Under the pieces are notes generated by a model. It did no database searches and was not told the origin of the DNA. It saw nothing but the letters and a program-made list of their open reading frames with translations. From positions 1-57,955 of the forward strand of contig CASEZG010000004.1 of the NCBI GenBank assembly GCA_949292375.1: 57,955 nt of DNA, written 5' to 3'. Of this stretch, positions 7,603 to 15,786 are shown piece by piece. Position 1 is the first letter of the stretch; every line of letters begins with the position of its first letter. A program made the translations under genes and the position numbers. Source of the stretch: an uncultured Pseudomonadota bacterium. Lineage in GTDB: Bacteria; Pseudomonadota; Alphaproteobacteria; RF32; CAG-239.

Positions 7603-8079
7603 ATGACCCAAGAGATTGTTTTGAGAAATCTTGATCCGATTGAAATACAAAAATATCAGCAAAATAGATATCCGTGTTTTTTTGTTGATTGTATTGAAGA
7701 GGTTGTCCCAGGAAAATCTGCTAAAGGATATAAAAATTTTACATTTAACGAGTGGTTCTTTGATCACAATTCTGAAGAAGTTTCTGAGGTTCCTGAAGCT
7801 ATTCAAATTGAGACTTTAACGCAAGTATTTTTGATGACCTTTTTAACATTACCAGAGTATAAAGGAGAGAAAACTAGTTTTGTATCAGTTGAAACAAGGC
7901 ATATAAAGCCGGTTAAGGTTGGTGATAGATTGAATATCAGTGCAAAATTAGTGTCTGTTTCACGTGGATTGGCTAAAGGAGAGGCCATAGGTACAACGGG
8001 GGGGGGTGCTTGCCTAGAAATAAAATTTTTAATTGCGGTTCCGTCAATTATGAAAAGCTTTTTGCCTCAAGAAAAGTGA
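7603..8079 (+). CDS. FabZ-like hotdog protein with displaced catalytic His
   Basis: 158 aa from ATG 7603 (AAGGA upstream). The N-terminal half reads like FabZ: NRYPCFFVDCIEEVVPGKSA, then NEWFF, then IQIETLTQVF. FabZ normally has GHFPGxPxMPG between these; here it is DHNSEEVSEVPEA. His55 is one residue earlier than the His of the sister protein (54) relative to the flanking motifs, and the loop residues are lost. The Glu of IQIE (70) remains. It may therefore be a non-catalytic or altered dehydratase/thioesterase partner. Bases 7633-7761 are nearly identical to the next gene. Confidence 0.7.
   Translation: MTQEIVLRNLDPIEIQKYQQNRYPCFFVDCIEEVVPGKSAKGYKNFTFNEWFFDHNSEEVSEVPEAIQIETLTQVFLMTFLTLPEYKGEKTSFVSVETRHIKPVKVGDRLNISAKLVSVSRGLAKGEAIGTTGGGACLEIKFLIAVPSIMKSFLPQEK
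7633..7761 (+). repeat. 129-nt near-identical repeat shared by the two hotdog genes (left copy)
   Basis: Bases 7633-7761 match 8150-8278 with a single difference that I can find (AATAGAT versus AACAGAT). Outside this block the genes diverge quickly. The translated 43-residue segment is identical. This points to recent gene conversion or partial duplication. Confidence 0.85.
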
Positions 8080-8125
8080 ATAGAGGAATGCCTTTAGTTG
8101 CATGAATATGTGAGGATTTTTAATA

Positions 8126-8596
8126 ATGGTAGGTATTATAAAAGATTTAGATCCGATTGAAATACAAAAATATCAGCAAAACAGATATCCGTGTTTTTTT
8201 GTTGATTGTATTGAAGAGGTTGTCCCAGGAAAATCTGCTAAAGGATATAAAAATTTTACATTTAACGAGTGGTTCTTTCCTGCTCATTTTGCTGATGAGC
8301 CCAATGTTCCCGGCTTTGTTCAGATTGAAACAATGGCTCAAGTATTTTTGATGACGTTTTTGACGCTTCCAGGAAATAAAGGAAAAAAGGCAGCGGCGTT
8401 GCAGAGTAAAGCGCGATTTAAAATGAAAATAGTTCCTGGAATGCGTTTGGATTTATTTGCAGAATTAGATTCTTATTCGAGAGGAATAGCAAAAGGCCGG
8501 GTGAGGGGATTTGTTGGGGGAAAGGAAGCTTGTTTGTTGGAGATTACGGCAGCAATTCCTGATATTATGACACAATTTATGCCTAAAATTAGTTAG
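8126..8596 (+). CDS. FabZ-like 3-hydroxyacyl-ACP dehydratase, intact copy
   Basis: 156-aa single-hotdog protein, start ATG 8126 with GAGGA upstream. It keeps the dehydratase pair: His54 in PAHFADEPNVPG and Glu68 in VQIETMAQ, spaced 14 residues as in the canonical FabZ in this window (His53/Glu67). FabZ removes water from 3-hydroxyacyl-ACP to give trans-2-enoyl-ACP. Its presence with KAS III, ACP and SDR completes condensation, reduction and dehydration. No enoyl reductase is in the cluster, so the chain may stay unsaturated or borrow the housekeeping FabI. Confidence 0.78.
   Translation: MVGIIKDLDPIEIQKYQQNRYPCFFVDCIEEVVPGKSAKGYKNFTFNEWFFPAHFADEPNVPGFVQIETMAQVFLMTFLTLPGNKGKKAAALQSKARFKMKIVPGMRLDLFAELDSYSRGIAKGRVRGFVGGKEACLLEITAAIPDIMTQFMPKIS
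8150..8278 (+). repeat. 129-nt near-identical repeat shared by the two hotdog genes (right copy)
   Basis: Partner of 7633-7761. The block begins at GATCCGATTGAAATAC and stops abruptly at the codons that encode the catalytic loop, where the two proteins part company. Confidence 0.85.
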
Positions 8597-8607
8597 GAAG
8601 AAAGATT

Positions 8608-10383
8608 ATGATGCGCGTTGCCGACTATATTATGCAAAGAATTGCCGATTTAGGGACCAAAGAATTATTTTTGGTTACGGGACGCGGAATGCTCTATCTT
8701 TCGGATGCCGCGGCAAAATCTGAGAAGTTACATTGTGTATCCGTACATCATGAACAAGCAGGTGCTTTTGCTGCAATGGCTTATGCTCAGACTTCTGGGC
8801 TTCCCGGGGCTTGTATGGTTTCAACGGGTTGTGCGGGAACTAATGCCTTGACCGGCGTTTTATGTGCTTGGCAAGATGAAGTCCCCTGTGTCTTTATTTC
8901 CGGGCAAAATACGCTAGCAGAAACGGTTAGATATACGAAAGTACCAGTTAGAACTTTTGGACAACAAGAAGCTGATATTGTTAAAGTTGTGTCTTCAATT
9001 ACAAAATATGCAGTTATGCTTGAAAAGCCTGAGGATATTGCTTTTGAGTTGGATAAGGCTTTTTATCTGATGAATAAAGGGCGGAAAGGTCCTGTTTGGA
9101 TTGATGTCCCTTTAGATATTCAAAATATGCGTATTGAAGAAGAAAAATTATGTCGGTTTAGTCCGGTGGAAGAAGAAAAATGTATTGATAAAAAGGTTTT
9201 AGTATCAGTTATTGAAGAACTGAAAAAAGCTCAAAGGCCGGTTTTGCTTCTAGGAAATGGTGTAAGAGATATAAGCGAAAAAGTTATTAATTTAATTGAG
9301 AAGTTGAATATTCCTACTGTTTATGAAAATTCTGCCGTTGATATTTATCCATATTCACAAAAATATGCTTGCGGATGTGTCGGTGCCATGGGGGCTAACC
9401 GAAGTGCAAACATGACTATACAAAATTCGGATTTTGTTTTGGCAGTTGGTTGCAAACTCTCAACAATGACCGTTGGTAATGATAAAAGCAAATTTGCCAG
9501 AGAGGCTCAAATTGCAGTTATTGATGTTGATGATGCGGAAACGAAAAAAAATACCGTAAATATTGATTTCGTTGTTATCGGAAATTTATCAGAGATTTTA
9601 GACCGTATTTTAGAACAGGCGGATTTTTCGGTTAATTCGAAGTGGGTCGAAAAATGTCTGCATTGGAAAAATATTTTTCCGCTTTGTGAAGAAGAAAGAA
9701 AACATTCTGAAAAAGTTGATTTATATTTTCTGGCTGAAAATCTATCTAAACTCTTGCCAGAAGATGCTATTTTAGTCTGTGATGCTGGTTTGGAAGAATT
9801 GCTTATGCCAACAACAATTGTTTTTCAACGGGGACAAAAATGTGTGCAACCAGCCATGCAGGGATGTATGGGGTTTGCTCTTCCGGCAAGTTATGGCGCT
9901 TATTTGGCTAATAAAAGGCCTGTGGTGGCTGTTATCGGAGATGGTTCTGTGATGATGAATTTGCAAGAAATGCAAACCATTGCGTATCAGAAGTTTCCTT
10001 TGAAAATTATAATTGTAAACAATAATTGTTATGCTGTTATTCGTAAAAGACAGAAAGATTTATTCCGTACCAGAACTATTGGAAATGATAGCTCAGATGG
10101 TGTGTCTTGTCCTGATTTTTCAAAAGTTGCATCTTGTTTTGGTTTGGATTATATTCATGTTTCTGGAACAAAAGGTTTATCTGCGGGACTTGAAAAACTA
10201 ATGAAATCTTCGCAACCGACAATTTGTGAAGTCGTTGCTGTGGAAGATCAAACTTATTTGCATAGCTCATATGCGCGAACAGAAAGCGGAAAATTTGTTC
10301 AACGGCCGCTTGAAGATCAATCACCGTATTTGCCGAGAGATTTATTTTTGTCAGAAATGGTTATTGATCCTATTGACCAGTAA
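8608..10383 (+). CDS. ThDP-dependent acetolactate synthase-like carboligase
   Basis: 591 aa with the three-domain layout of ThDP enzymes. The N-terminal Pyr domain has the cofactor-activating Glu49 in VHHEQAGA; a central domain follows; the C-terminal PP domain has VIGDGSVMMN...VNNN near 445-475, the Mg-ThDP motif. The family includes acetolactate synthase, and in surface-sugar clusters the YerE-type enzymes that add a two-carbon unit from pyruvate to a keto-sugar. No small regulatory subunit is next to it, and the genomic setting is a glycan cluster, so a carboligation on a sugar or on an aldehyde is more likely than branched-chain amino acid synthesis. Substrate cannot be read from sequence. 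Confidence 0.75.
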   Translation: MMRVADYIMQRIADLGTKELFLVTGRGMLYLSDAAAKSEKLHCVSVHHEQAGAFAAMAYAQTSGLPGACMVSTGCAGTNALTGVLCAWQDEVPCVFISGQNTLAETVRYTKVPVRTFGQQEADIVKVVSSITKYAVMLEKPEDIAFELDKAFYLMNKGRKGPVWIDVPLDIQNMRIEEEKLCRFSPVEEEKCIDKKVLVSVIEELKKAQRPVLLLGNGVRDISEKVINLIEKLNIPTVYENSAVDIYPYSQKYACGCVGAMGANRSANMTIQNSDFVLAVGCKLSTMTVGNDKSKFAREAQIAVIDVDDAETKKNTVNIDFVVIGNLSEILDRILEQADFSVNSKWVEKCLHWKNIFPLCEEERKHSEKVDLYFLAENLSKLLPEDAILVCDAGLEELLMPTTIVFQRGQKCVQPAMQGCMGFALPASYGAYLANKRPVVAVIGDGSVMMNLQEMQTIAYQKFPLKIIIVNNNCYAVIRKRQKDLFRTRTIGNDSSDGVSCPDFSKVASCFGLDYIHVSGTKGLSAGLEKLMKSSQPTICEVVAVEDQTYLHSSYARTESGKFVQRPLEDQSPYLPRDLFLSEMVIDPIDQ

Positions 10384-10392
10384 GGAGGAAAA

Positions 10393-11424
10393 ATGTCTGA
10401 AGTTATATTGCGCGACAATACCCATGTAGCTAATTTTACCAAGCCATATATTGTAGCAGAAATTAATTCCAGCCATGGTGGTAGTGTTGAGTTGGCTGAA
10501 GAAATGGTGACCAAAGCAAAAGAAATTGGGTGCGATTGTGTTAAGTTTCAATCATGGTCGGCTGAAAGCTTGTATTCCAAAACATATTATGATGCTAACC
10601 CTATTACAAAGCGAATTGTGCAAAAATTTTCGCTTTCTGAAAACCAGTTACTTGATATTGCTAATTATTGTAAACAAATTGGAATAGCTTTTTCTTCAAC
10701 CCCATATTCATGTAAAGAAGTGGATGTTTTGTTGGACAAATGTAATGCTCCATATATTAAAATTGCATCAATGGATATCAATAATTATGATTATTTGCGC
10801 TATATTGCCGAAAAAAATGCTCCGATTGTTCTTTCAACAGGTATGGCTGAGTTTGATGAAGTTAAAAAAGCAGTAGATGTTATTGAAAAAACCGGAAATT
10901 CTAAAATTATTTTATTGCACTGTATCTCTATTTATCCTGCAGCAGCGTCAACAATTCATCTGAACAATATTGTTATGTTGCGAGATGCTTTTCCAAATTA
11001 TCCGATTGGTTTTTCCGATCATACTTTGGGGACCGAGATTGCTTCTGCTGCAACAGCTCTCGGAGCTGCGTTAATTGAAAAGCATTTTACGCTTGATAAG
11101 TCTAAAATGGGTATGGATAATAATATGGCTATTGAGCCAGAAGAATTTGCTCAACTTATTCAAAATTGTCATAATGTTTATGAAGCAATGGGAAGTTATC
11201 AGCGCGTCGTTTCCGAAGCAGAATATGCTCAAAGAAAAAAAATGCGTCGTAGTGTTATTGCTTTGCGTGATTTGGAAAACGGCCAAGTCTTAAGTAAAGA
11301 AGATTTAGGTGCTAAACGCCCCGGTGACGGTATTCCCGTTAGTGAGATAGATTCTTTGGTTGGAAAAAGATTAAATCGCAATATTGTTGCTGATACTCTT
11401 ATTTATACTGAGGATGTGTGTTAG
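10393..11424 (+). CDS. NeuB-family (sialic/nonulosonic acid synthase-like) enzyme
   Basis: 343 aa, strong AAGGAGGA ribosome site. It has the NeuB TIM barrel (YIVAEINSSHGG, VKFQSW, STPYS, IKIASMDINN, LSTGMAE, HCISIYPA, GFSDHTLG, EKHFTLD) and a C-terminal SAF/antifreeze-like domain from about 275. Such enzymes condense phosphoenolpyruvate with an aldose to give a 2-keto-3-deoxy acid. The usual G-P-D-H segment after the EKHFTLDK motif reads GMDNNMAIEP, a small deviation at the substrate end. No neuA or neuC homologue is in the window. The context suggests that it may act on an unusual aldehyde, or that partner genes are elsewhere. Confidence 0.85.
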   Translation: MSEVILRDNTHVANFTKPYIVAEINSSHGGSVELAEEMVTKAKEIGCDCVKFQSWSAESLYSKTYYDANPITKRIVQKFSLSENQLLDIANYCKQIGIAFSSTPYSCKEVDVLLDKCNAPYIKIASMDINNYDYLRYIAEKNAPIVLSTGMAEFDEVKKAVDVIEKTGNSKIILLHCISIYPAAASTIHLNNIVMLRDAFPNYPIGFSDHTLGTEIASAATALGAALIEKHFTLDKSKMGMDNNMAIEPEEFAQLIQNCHNVYEAMGSYQRVVSEAEYAQRKKMRRSVIALRDLENGQVLSKEDLGAKRPGDGIPVSEIDSLVGKRLNRNIVADTLIYTEDVC

Positions 11425-11425
11425 T

Positions 11426-12118
11426 ATGCAGAATATAGTTCTGAAAAGTTGCAATGTTTTTCAATTTTCTTCTCCTGAAATTAAAGCAAATATGTATGTT
11501 TTGATTAAGGAGAATCGGGCTTTGGTTATTGATCCGCATGAAAATTCGGAGATGATGGCTTTACTTGATGAAAATCAGGTTAAAAAGGTTACTGTGTTGT
11601 TGACGCATGAACATCCAGATCATACCAATGGAATTCCACTTTTAAAGAATAAATATCCATTGACGCTTATTTGCCAACAAAAATGCGCTGAAGCTATAGC
11701 CGATGTACGTAATAATCGTCCGATTTTGATTGCCTTTGTCTTGGCGGTTCAAGATGAGAAAAATGGTACGCAAACAGAGCAAAATTTTTTAAGGACATTT
11801 AAAGAGTATTCTTGCAAAGCCGATATAATATTTGATAAAAAATTTAACTATGATTGGCAAGGTGAACATTTCGTTTTTTATAACACACCCGGACACTCTC
11901 AAGGAAGTTGTTGTATTGTAATGAATAATGAGGCTCTTTTTACCGGAGATAGTTTGCTTGTTGATTATCCGGTTATCACACGTTTTCCCGGAGGAAGCAC
12001 CAAAGATTATAAAAGTATTTCTCTTCCATTTTTTAAGGCATTAAATTCTAATTTGTTGGTTTTACCAGGTCACGGAAAATCAGCAAAATTGGGAAAGCTC
12101 CTTGAGGATATGTTATAA
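11426..12118 (+). CDS. Metallo-beta-lactamase-fold hydrolase (glyoxalase II-like)
   Basis: 230 aa from ATG 11426; the longer reading starts inside neuB-like DNA. The binuclear metal set looks complete: THEHPDH (His61, His63, Asp65, His66), His157 in NTPGHSQG, Asp175 in FTGDS and His216 in LPGHGKS. Glyoxalase II-type members hydrolyse thioesters, so in this ACP-rich operon a thioesterase or proofreading role is a sensible guess; a phosphoesterase or lactonase cannot be excluded. Its stop shares a base with the next start. Confidence 0.75.
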   Translation: MQNIVLKSCNVFQFSSPEIKANMYVLIKENRALVIDPHENSEMMALLDENQVKKVTVLLTHEHPDHTNGIPLLKNKYPLTLICQQKCAEAIADVRNNRPILIAFVLAVQDEKNGTQTEQNFLRTFKEYSCKADIIFDKKFNYDWQGEHFVFYNTPGHSQGSCCIVMNNEALFTGDSLLVDYPVITRFPGGSTKDYKSISLPFFKALNSNLLVLPGHGKSAKLGKLLEDML

Positions 12119-13533
12119 TGTGGAATTTTAAACCTTTTGAAAGAAATGTGGCTGTCGTAGAAGAAAATTCAAATTCTGTAACATATGCGGAATTATCTCA
12201 TTTAAGCGATGTTTTTTTGCAAAACATTCCATCTCGCAGTCTTGTTTTTAATCTGAGTTCAAATTGTTTAGGAGCTTTGGTGGGATATGTTGCTTGTATG
12301 CAAGGTAGACATGTTACATTAATGTTGGATGACCATATTGATAAAGATTTGTTAGCTCATTTTATTTTGACTTATAAACCTGATTATTTATGGATTCCTT
12401 GTCAAAAAGAGGCTGAGTTTGATGGGCAGCTTATATTTAGTGAATGTGGGTATTCCTTAATTAAAACAATATACAGTCATGAATATCCTTTATATGAAGA
12501 ATTAGCTTTGTTGTTAACGACTTCCGGCTCTACGGGTTCTCCAAAATTTGTACGGCAAAGTTATAAAAATTTGGAATCTAATACGCGTGCTATAGTTGAA
12601 TATTTGCATTTAGATGCTTCAGAAAGACCGATTACAACTTTGCCGATGAACTATACTTATGGATTATCTATTATCAATTCTCATTTGATGGTCGGCGCAA
12701 CTTTGCTGCTGACGGATAAAACTTTGATGCAAAGAGATTTTTGGAATTTTATGAATAATCAACATGCCACATCTTTTGGCGGGGTTCCTTATACCTATGA
12801 AATGCTTAATAAATTGATGTTTTTTAGGCGAAAACTACCTGATTTAAGAACTATGACACAAGCTGGCGGTAAGTTGTTACCGGAATTGCATCAAAAATTT
12901 GCTGAATATGCCCAAAAAGAGGGAAAAAATTTTGTAGTTATGTATGGTCAGGCAGAAGCTACGGCGCGTATGGCGTATTTGCCGGCTGAAATGTCTTTGG
13001 AAAAGTGTGGCTCTATGGGAATAGTTATTCCGGGAGGAAAATTTGAACTACATGACGAAAATAATCAAGTAATTACTGATGCAGAAAAAGTTGGAGAGCT
13101 TGTTTATTACGGAGACAATGTTACTTTAGGCTATGCCTTATCGGGAGAAGATTTGGCAAAACCAGATGAACGTCACGGTGTGCTTTATACTGGAGATATG
13201 GCAAAGTGTGATAAAGATGGCTATTTCTATGTTGTTGGGCGTAAAAAAAGATTTTTGAAGATTTTTGGTAATCGTGTCGGTTTGGATGAAACGGAGCGTT
13301 TGATTAAGTCGCATTTTGATAATATTGAATGTGCTTGTTCGGGTAAAGATGACGCACTTTATGTCTTTGTAAATAATCAAGATTTGTGTTCTGATATTAA
13401 AAAGTATTTGGCAGAAAAAACCAAGCTCAATCCTGTAGCTTTTCATGTACAATTTTTGGCTCAGATTCCTAAAAATGAAGTTGGCAAGACTATGTATAAA
13501 GAATTGGAGAAATTTTATGACAAAGTTTGTTGA
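12118..13533 (+). CDS. AMP-binding acyl/aryl ligase (ANL superfamily)
   Basis: 471 aa, starting in the stop of the hydrolase gene (TAATG). ANL motifs are in order: A3 LTTSGSTGSPK (133-143), A5-like MYGQAEATARM, A7-like YTGDMAKCDKDGYFYVVGRKKR, then a short C-terminal lid with KNEVGKTMYK (catalytic Lys expected here). It would adenylate a carboxylic acid and load it on CoA or an ACP. It is about 30-80 residues shorter than most acyl-CoA synthetases at the N-terminus. With LuxE and LuxC following, it may load the acid that is later reduced. Confidence 0.8.
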   Translation: MWNFKPFERNVAVVEENSNSVTYAELSHLSDVFLQNIPSRSLVFNLSSNCLGALVGYVACMQGRHVTLMLDDHIDKDLLAHFILTYKPDYLWIPCQKEAEFDGQLIFSECGYSLIKTIYSHEYPLYEELALLLTTSGSTGSPKFVRQSYKNLESNTRAIVEYLHLDASERPITTLPMNYTYGLSIINSHLMVGATLLLTDKTLMQRDFWNFMNNQHATSFGGVPYTYEMLNKLMFFRRKLPDLRTMTQAGGKLLPELHQKFAEYAQKEGKNFVVMYGQAEATARMAYLPAEMSLEKCGSMGIVIPGGKFELHDENNQVITDAEKVGELVYYGDNVTLGYALSGEDLAKPDERHGVLYTGDMAKCDKDGYFYVVGRKKRFLKIFGNRVGLDETERLIKSHFDNIECACSGKDDALYVFVNNQDLCSDIKKYLAEKTKLNPVAFHVQFLAQIPKNEVGKTMYKELEKFYDKVC

Positions 13534-14599
13534 TTTGTTAGAACTTGATCCATATTCTTTGGATAAAAAACAAAAGTCAAAATTTCTAACAGAAGAATTG
13601 AAAAATTTAACTGAATTTCATAGGCGGCATTGCCAATCGTATGATAATATGTTGAAAGGTATCAATTATAAGCCGAAAAATGTAGAATCATATGAAGATT
13701 TGCCTTTTCTTCCGGTTAGTTTGTTTAAAACTCTGGAATTAAAAAGTATTCCTGATACGGAAATTTTTAAAACAATGACATCTTCAGGGACAACGGGGCA
13801 AGCTGTATCTAAAATTTTTCTGGATAAAGAAACGGCTGCAAAGCAACAAAAAACTTTGGTGAAAATAGTTTCAGCTTTTACCGGCGCTTCAAGATTGCCT
13901 ATGTTGATAATAGACAGTCCTTCTGTTATAAAAAATAGGTTGATGTTCTCGGCTAGAGGCGCCGGAATTTTAGGCTTTTCAATATTTGGTGCAGACCGAA
14001 CTTATGCCTTAGATGATGATATGAAAATTGATTTTGAGGCAATAGATTCTTTCTTATTGCGTCATCAAGGGCAAAAGGTTCTGTTGTTTGGTTTTACTTT
14101 TATGGTTTGGCAGCATTTTTATAAAGAACTTTTAAAAGCGGATAAAAAAATAGATTTATCAAAGGGAATTTTAATCCATGGAGGAGGATGGAAAAAACTA
14201 GTTTCAGAAGCTGTTTCTCCTGAGGAATTTCAAAAACGATTGATGTCGGTTTGTGGTTTATTTGATATTCATGATTATTACGGAATGGTTGAACAAACTG
14301 GTTGTATTTATATGCAATGTGAACACGGGCATCTGCATGCATCTAATTTTTCAGATATAATCATTAGAAATCCTAAAGATTTTTCAGTGGCTCCGTTTGG
14401 GGAAAAAGGAATTGTGCAAGTGGTTTCTTTGTTACCGGAATCATATCCTGGACATTCTCTACTAACAGAGGATGAAGGGGTTGTTTTGGGCGAAGATGAT
14501 TGCCCTTGTGGAAGAAAAGGTAAATATTTTAAAATATTGGGAAGATTGAAAAATGCAGAAATTAGAGGATGTAGTGATACCTATGCCGCAAAATTTTGA
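13517..14599 (+). CDS. LuxE-like acyl-protein synthetase
   Basis: 360 aa from ATG 13517 (GGAGAA upstream; overlaps the ligase end by 17 nt). It has the adenylating motif MTSSGTTGQAVSK (87-99) and the LuxE-like body (HGGGWKK, YGMVEQTG). A Cys lies nine residues from the C-terminus (CSDTY); LuxE proteins carry their acyl group on a C-terminal Cys, so this is the likely acyl-enzyme site. In luminous bacteria LuxE activates fatty acid and hands the acyl group to LuxC. No luxAB is present, so the role here is not light production. Confidence 0.8.
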   Translation: MTKFVDLLELDPYSLDKKQKSKFLTEELKNLTEFHRRHCQSYDNMLKGINYKPKNVESYEDLPFLPVSLFKTLELKSIPDTEIFKTMTSSGTTGQAVSKIFLDKETAAKQQKTLVKIVSAFTGASRLPMLIIDSPSVIKNRLMFSARGAGILGFSIFGADRTYALDDDMKIDFEAIDSFLLRHQGQKVLLFGFTFMVWQHFYKELLKADKKIDLSKGILIHGGGWKKLVSEAVSPEEFQKRLMSVCGLFDIHDYYGMVEQTGCIYMQCEHGHLHASNFSDIIIRNPKDFSVAPFGEKGIVQVVSLLPESYPGHSLLTEDEGVVLGEDDCPCGRKGKYFKILGRLKNAEIRGCSDTYAAKF

Positions 14600-15770
14600 T
14601 GATTTATTTTTTGCTATTGGTAATTATCAATCTTTGGAAGAGATGCAAAAAGCACAGCCTTTGCCAATATTTTCTGAGCAATCAATTGAGTTTTTAAATT
14701 TAATATCGTCAATCCTTTTAAAAACAGGAAAGGCTTTTTCTGATGTAGTTACTTTTGCTTTTTGGTGCCGAAAAGCAGCTTTGCTTAAAGAGAAAGCAAA
14801 TTATGTAAGCAATAATTTACGTTTGGGTAGAGGAATTGTTTTTCATAGCACACCTTCTAATGTTCCTGTCAACTTTGCATTTAGTTTTGCGGCAGGAATG
14901 CTGGCTGGAAATAAAAATATTATTCGTTTACCAGCCAAGGATTTTGAACAAGTGGATATTATTTGTCGTGCCGTAAATGAGGCTTTAGAAAAATTGCCAG
15001 AAATGAAGCCTTTTGTGGTTATGGTACGTTATAAATCAACCAAAGATATTACGGATTATTTTTCATCAATTTGCTCATCAAGAATTATATGGGGAGGAGA
15101 TGAGACCATCAGTCATATCCGAGCGTCAGCTCTTCCTCCGAGAGCGAATGAAATTACTTTTGCCGATAGATATTCTTTTGCTGTTTTGAATGCAGAGGCT
15201 GTTCTAAAAACTGAAAATATAAAACAATTGGCTCAAAACTTTTATAACGATACTTTTTTCTCTGATCAAAATGCTTGTACGTCTCCGAGGGTGGTGGTGT
15301 GGCTGGGAAGCAAGGTAAAAGAGGCTCAAAAATATTTTTGGACAGCGGTTCATCAGTTGGTAGAAGAAAAATATAATTTATCAGCCGTACAAACTATTGG
15401 TAAATTAGCTGCATTTTACAATGTTGCTTCGGTAAAAGAGGTTAATCTTTGTCCTTCACAGGATAATTTGATTATGCGCATTTCTTTGCCTTCATTAGAT
15501 GCTGATTTAATGGAATATAAATACAATAGCGGTTTCTTTTTTGAGTATAAGGCTCAAAATCTTGAGGATGTGCTTCCTTTGTGCTCTTTAAAATGTCAAA
15601 CGATGACTTATTATGGTATTTCTCAGAAGGAGATTAAGCAATTTATGTGTAATTATCGTCCTCAAGGAATAGATAGAGCAGTATCATTGGGAAAATCTAT
15701 GGATTTTTCTTTGGTTTGGGATGGTTATGATTTAATTGGGGAATTATCTCGTGTAGTTTGTATAGATTGA
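14553..15770 (+). CDS. LuxC-like acyl-CoA/acyl-protein reductase
   Basis: 405 aa, overlapping the LuxE-like gene by 47 nt; ATG 14583 is a possible later start. It belongs to the LuxC branch of aldehyde dehydrogenase-like reductases: VFHSTPSNVPVNF (97-109) near the nucleotide site, and FSDQNACTSPR with the expected acyl-accepting Cys242. LuxC reduces an acyl thioester to an aldehyde with NADPH. It is shorter than Vibrio LuxC (about 480 aa). The LuxE-LuxC pair would deliver an aldehyde, a plausible substrate for the neighbouring ThDP and NeuB-type carbon-carbon bond-forming enzymes. That link is inference. Confidence 0.8.
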   Translation: MQKLEDVVIPMPQNFDDLFFAIGNYQSLEEMQKAQPLPIFSEQSIEFLNLISSILLKTGKAFSDVVTFAFWCRKAALLKEKANYVSNNLRLGRGIVFHSTPSNVPVNFAFSFAAGMLAGNKNIIRLPAKDFEQVDIICRAVNEALEKLPEMKPFVVMVRYKSTKDITDYFSSICSSRIIWGGDETISHIRASALPPRANEITFADRYSFAVLNAEAVLKTENIKQLAQNFYNDTFFSDQNACTSPRVVVWLGSKVKEAQKYFWTAVHQLVEEKYNLSAVQTIGKLAAFYNVASVKEVNLCPSQDNLIMRISLPSLDADLMEYKYNSGFFFEYKAQNLEDVLPLCSLKCQTMTYYGISQKEIKQFMCNYRPQGIDRAVSLGKSMDFSLVWDGYDLIGELSRVVCID

Positions 15771-15786
15771 TTTATAGGAAGAATTC

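Noticed and set aside
3363..8596. Aryl polyene biosynthetic cluster
   Set aside because: It shares KAS, ACP, KR, DH and ligase types, but the condensing enzymes are KAS III rather than FabF-type and no LolA, MMPL exporter or aromatic ammonia-lyase gene is present.
8608..10383. Housekeeping acetolactate synthase (ilvB/ilvI)
   Set aside because: No ilvH/ilvN or ilvC neighbour; it sits in a surface-glycan operon, so branched-chain amino acid synthesis is less likely.
13517..15770. Bioluminescence (lux) operon
   Set aside because: LuxE- and LuxC-like genes are present but luxA, luxB and luxD are not; the neighbours are glycan and acyl-chain genes.
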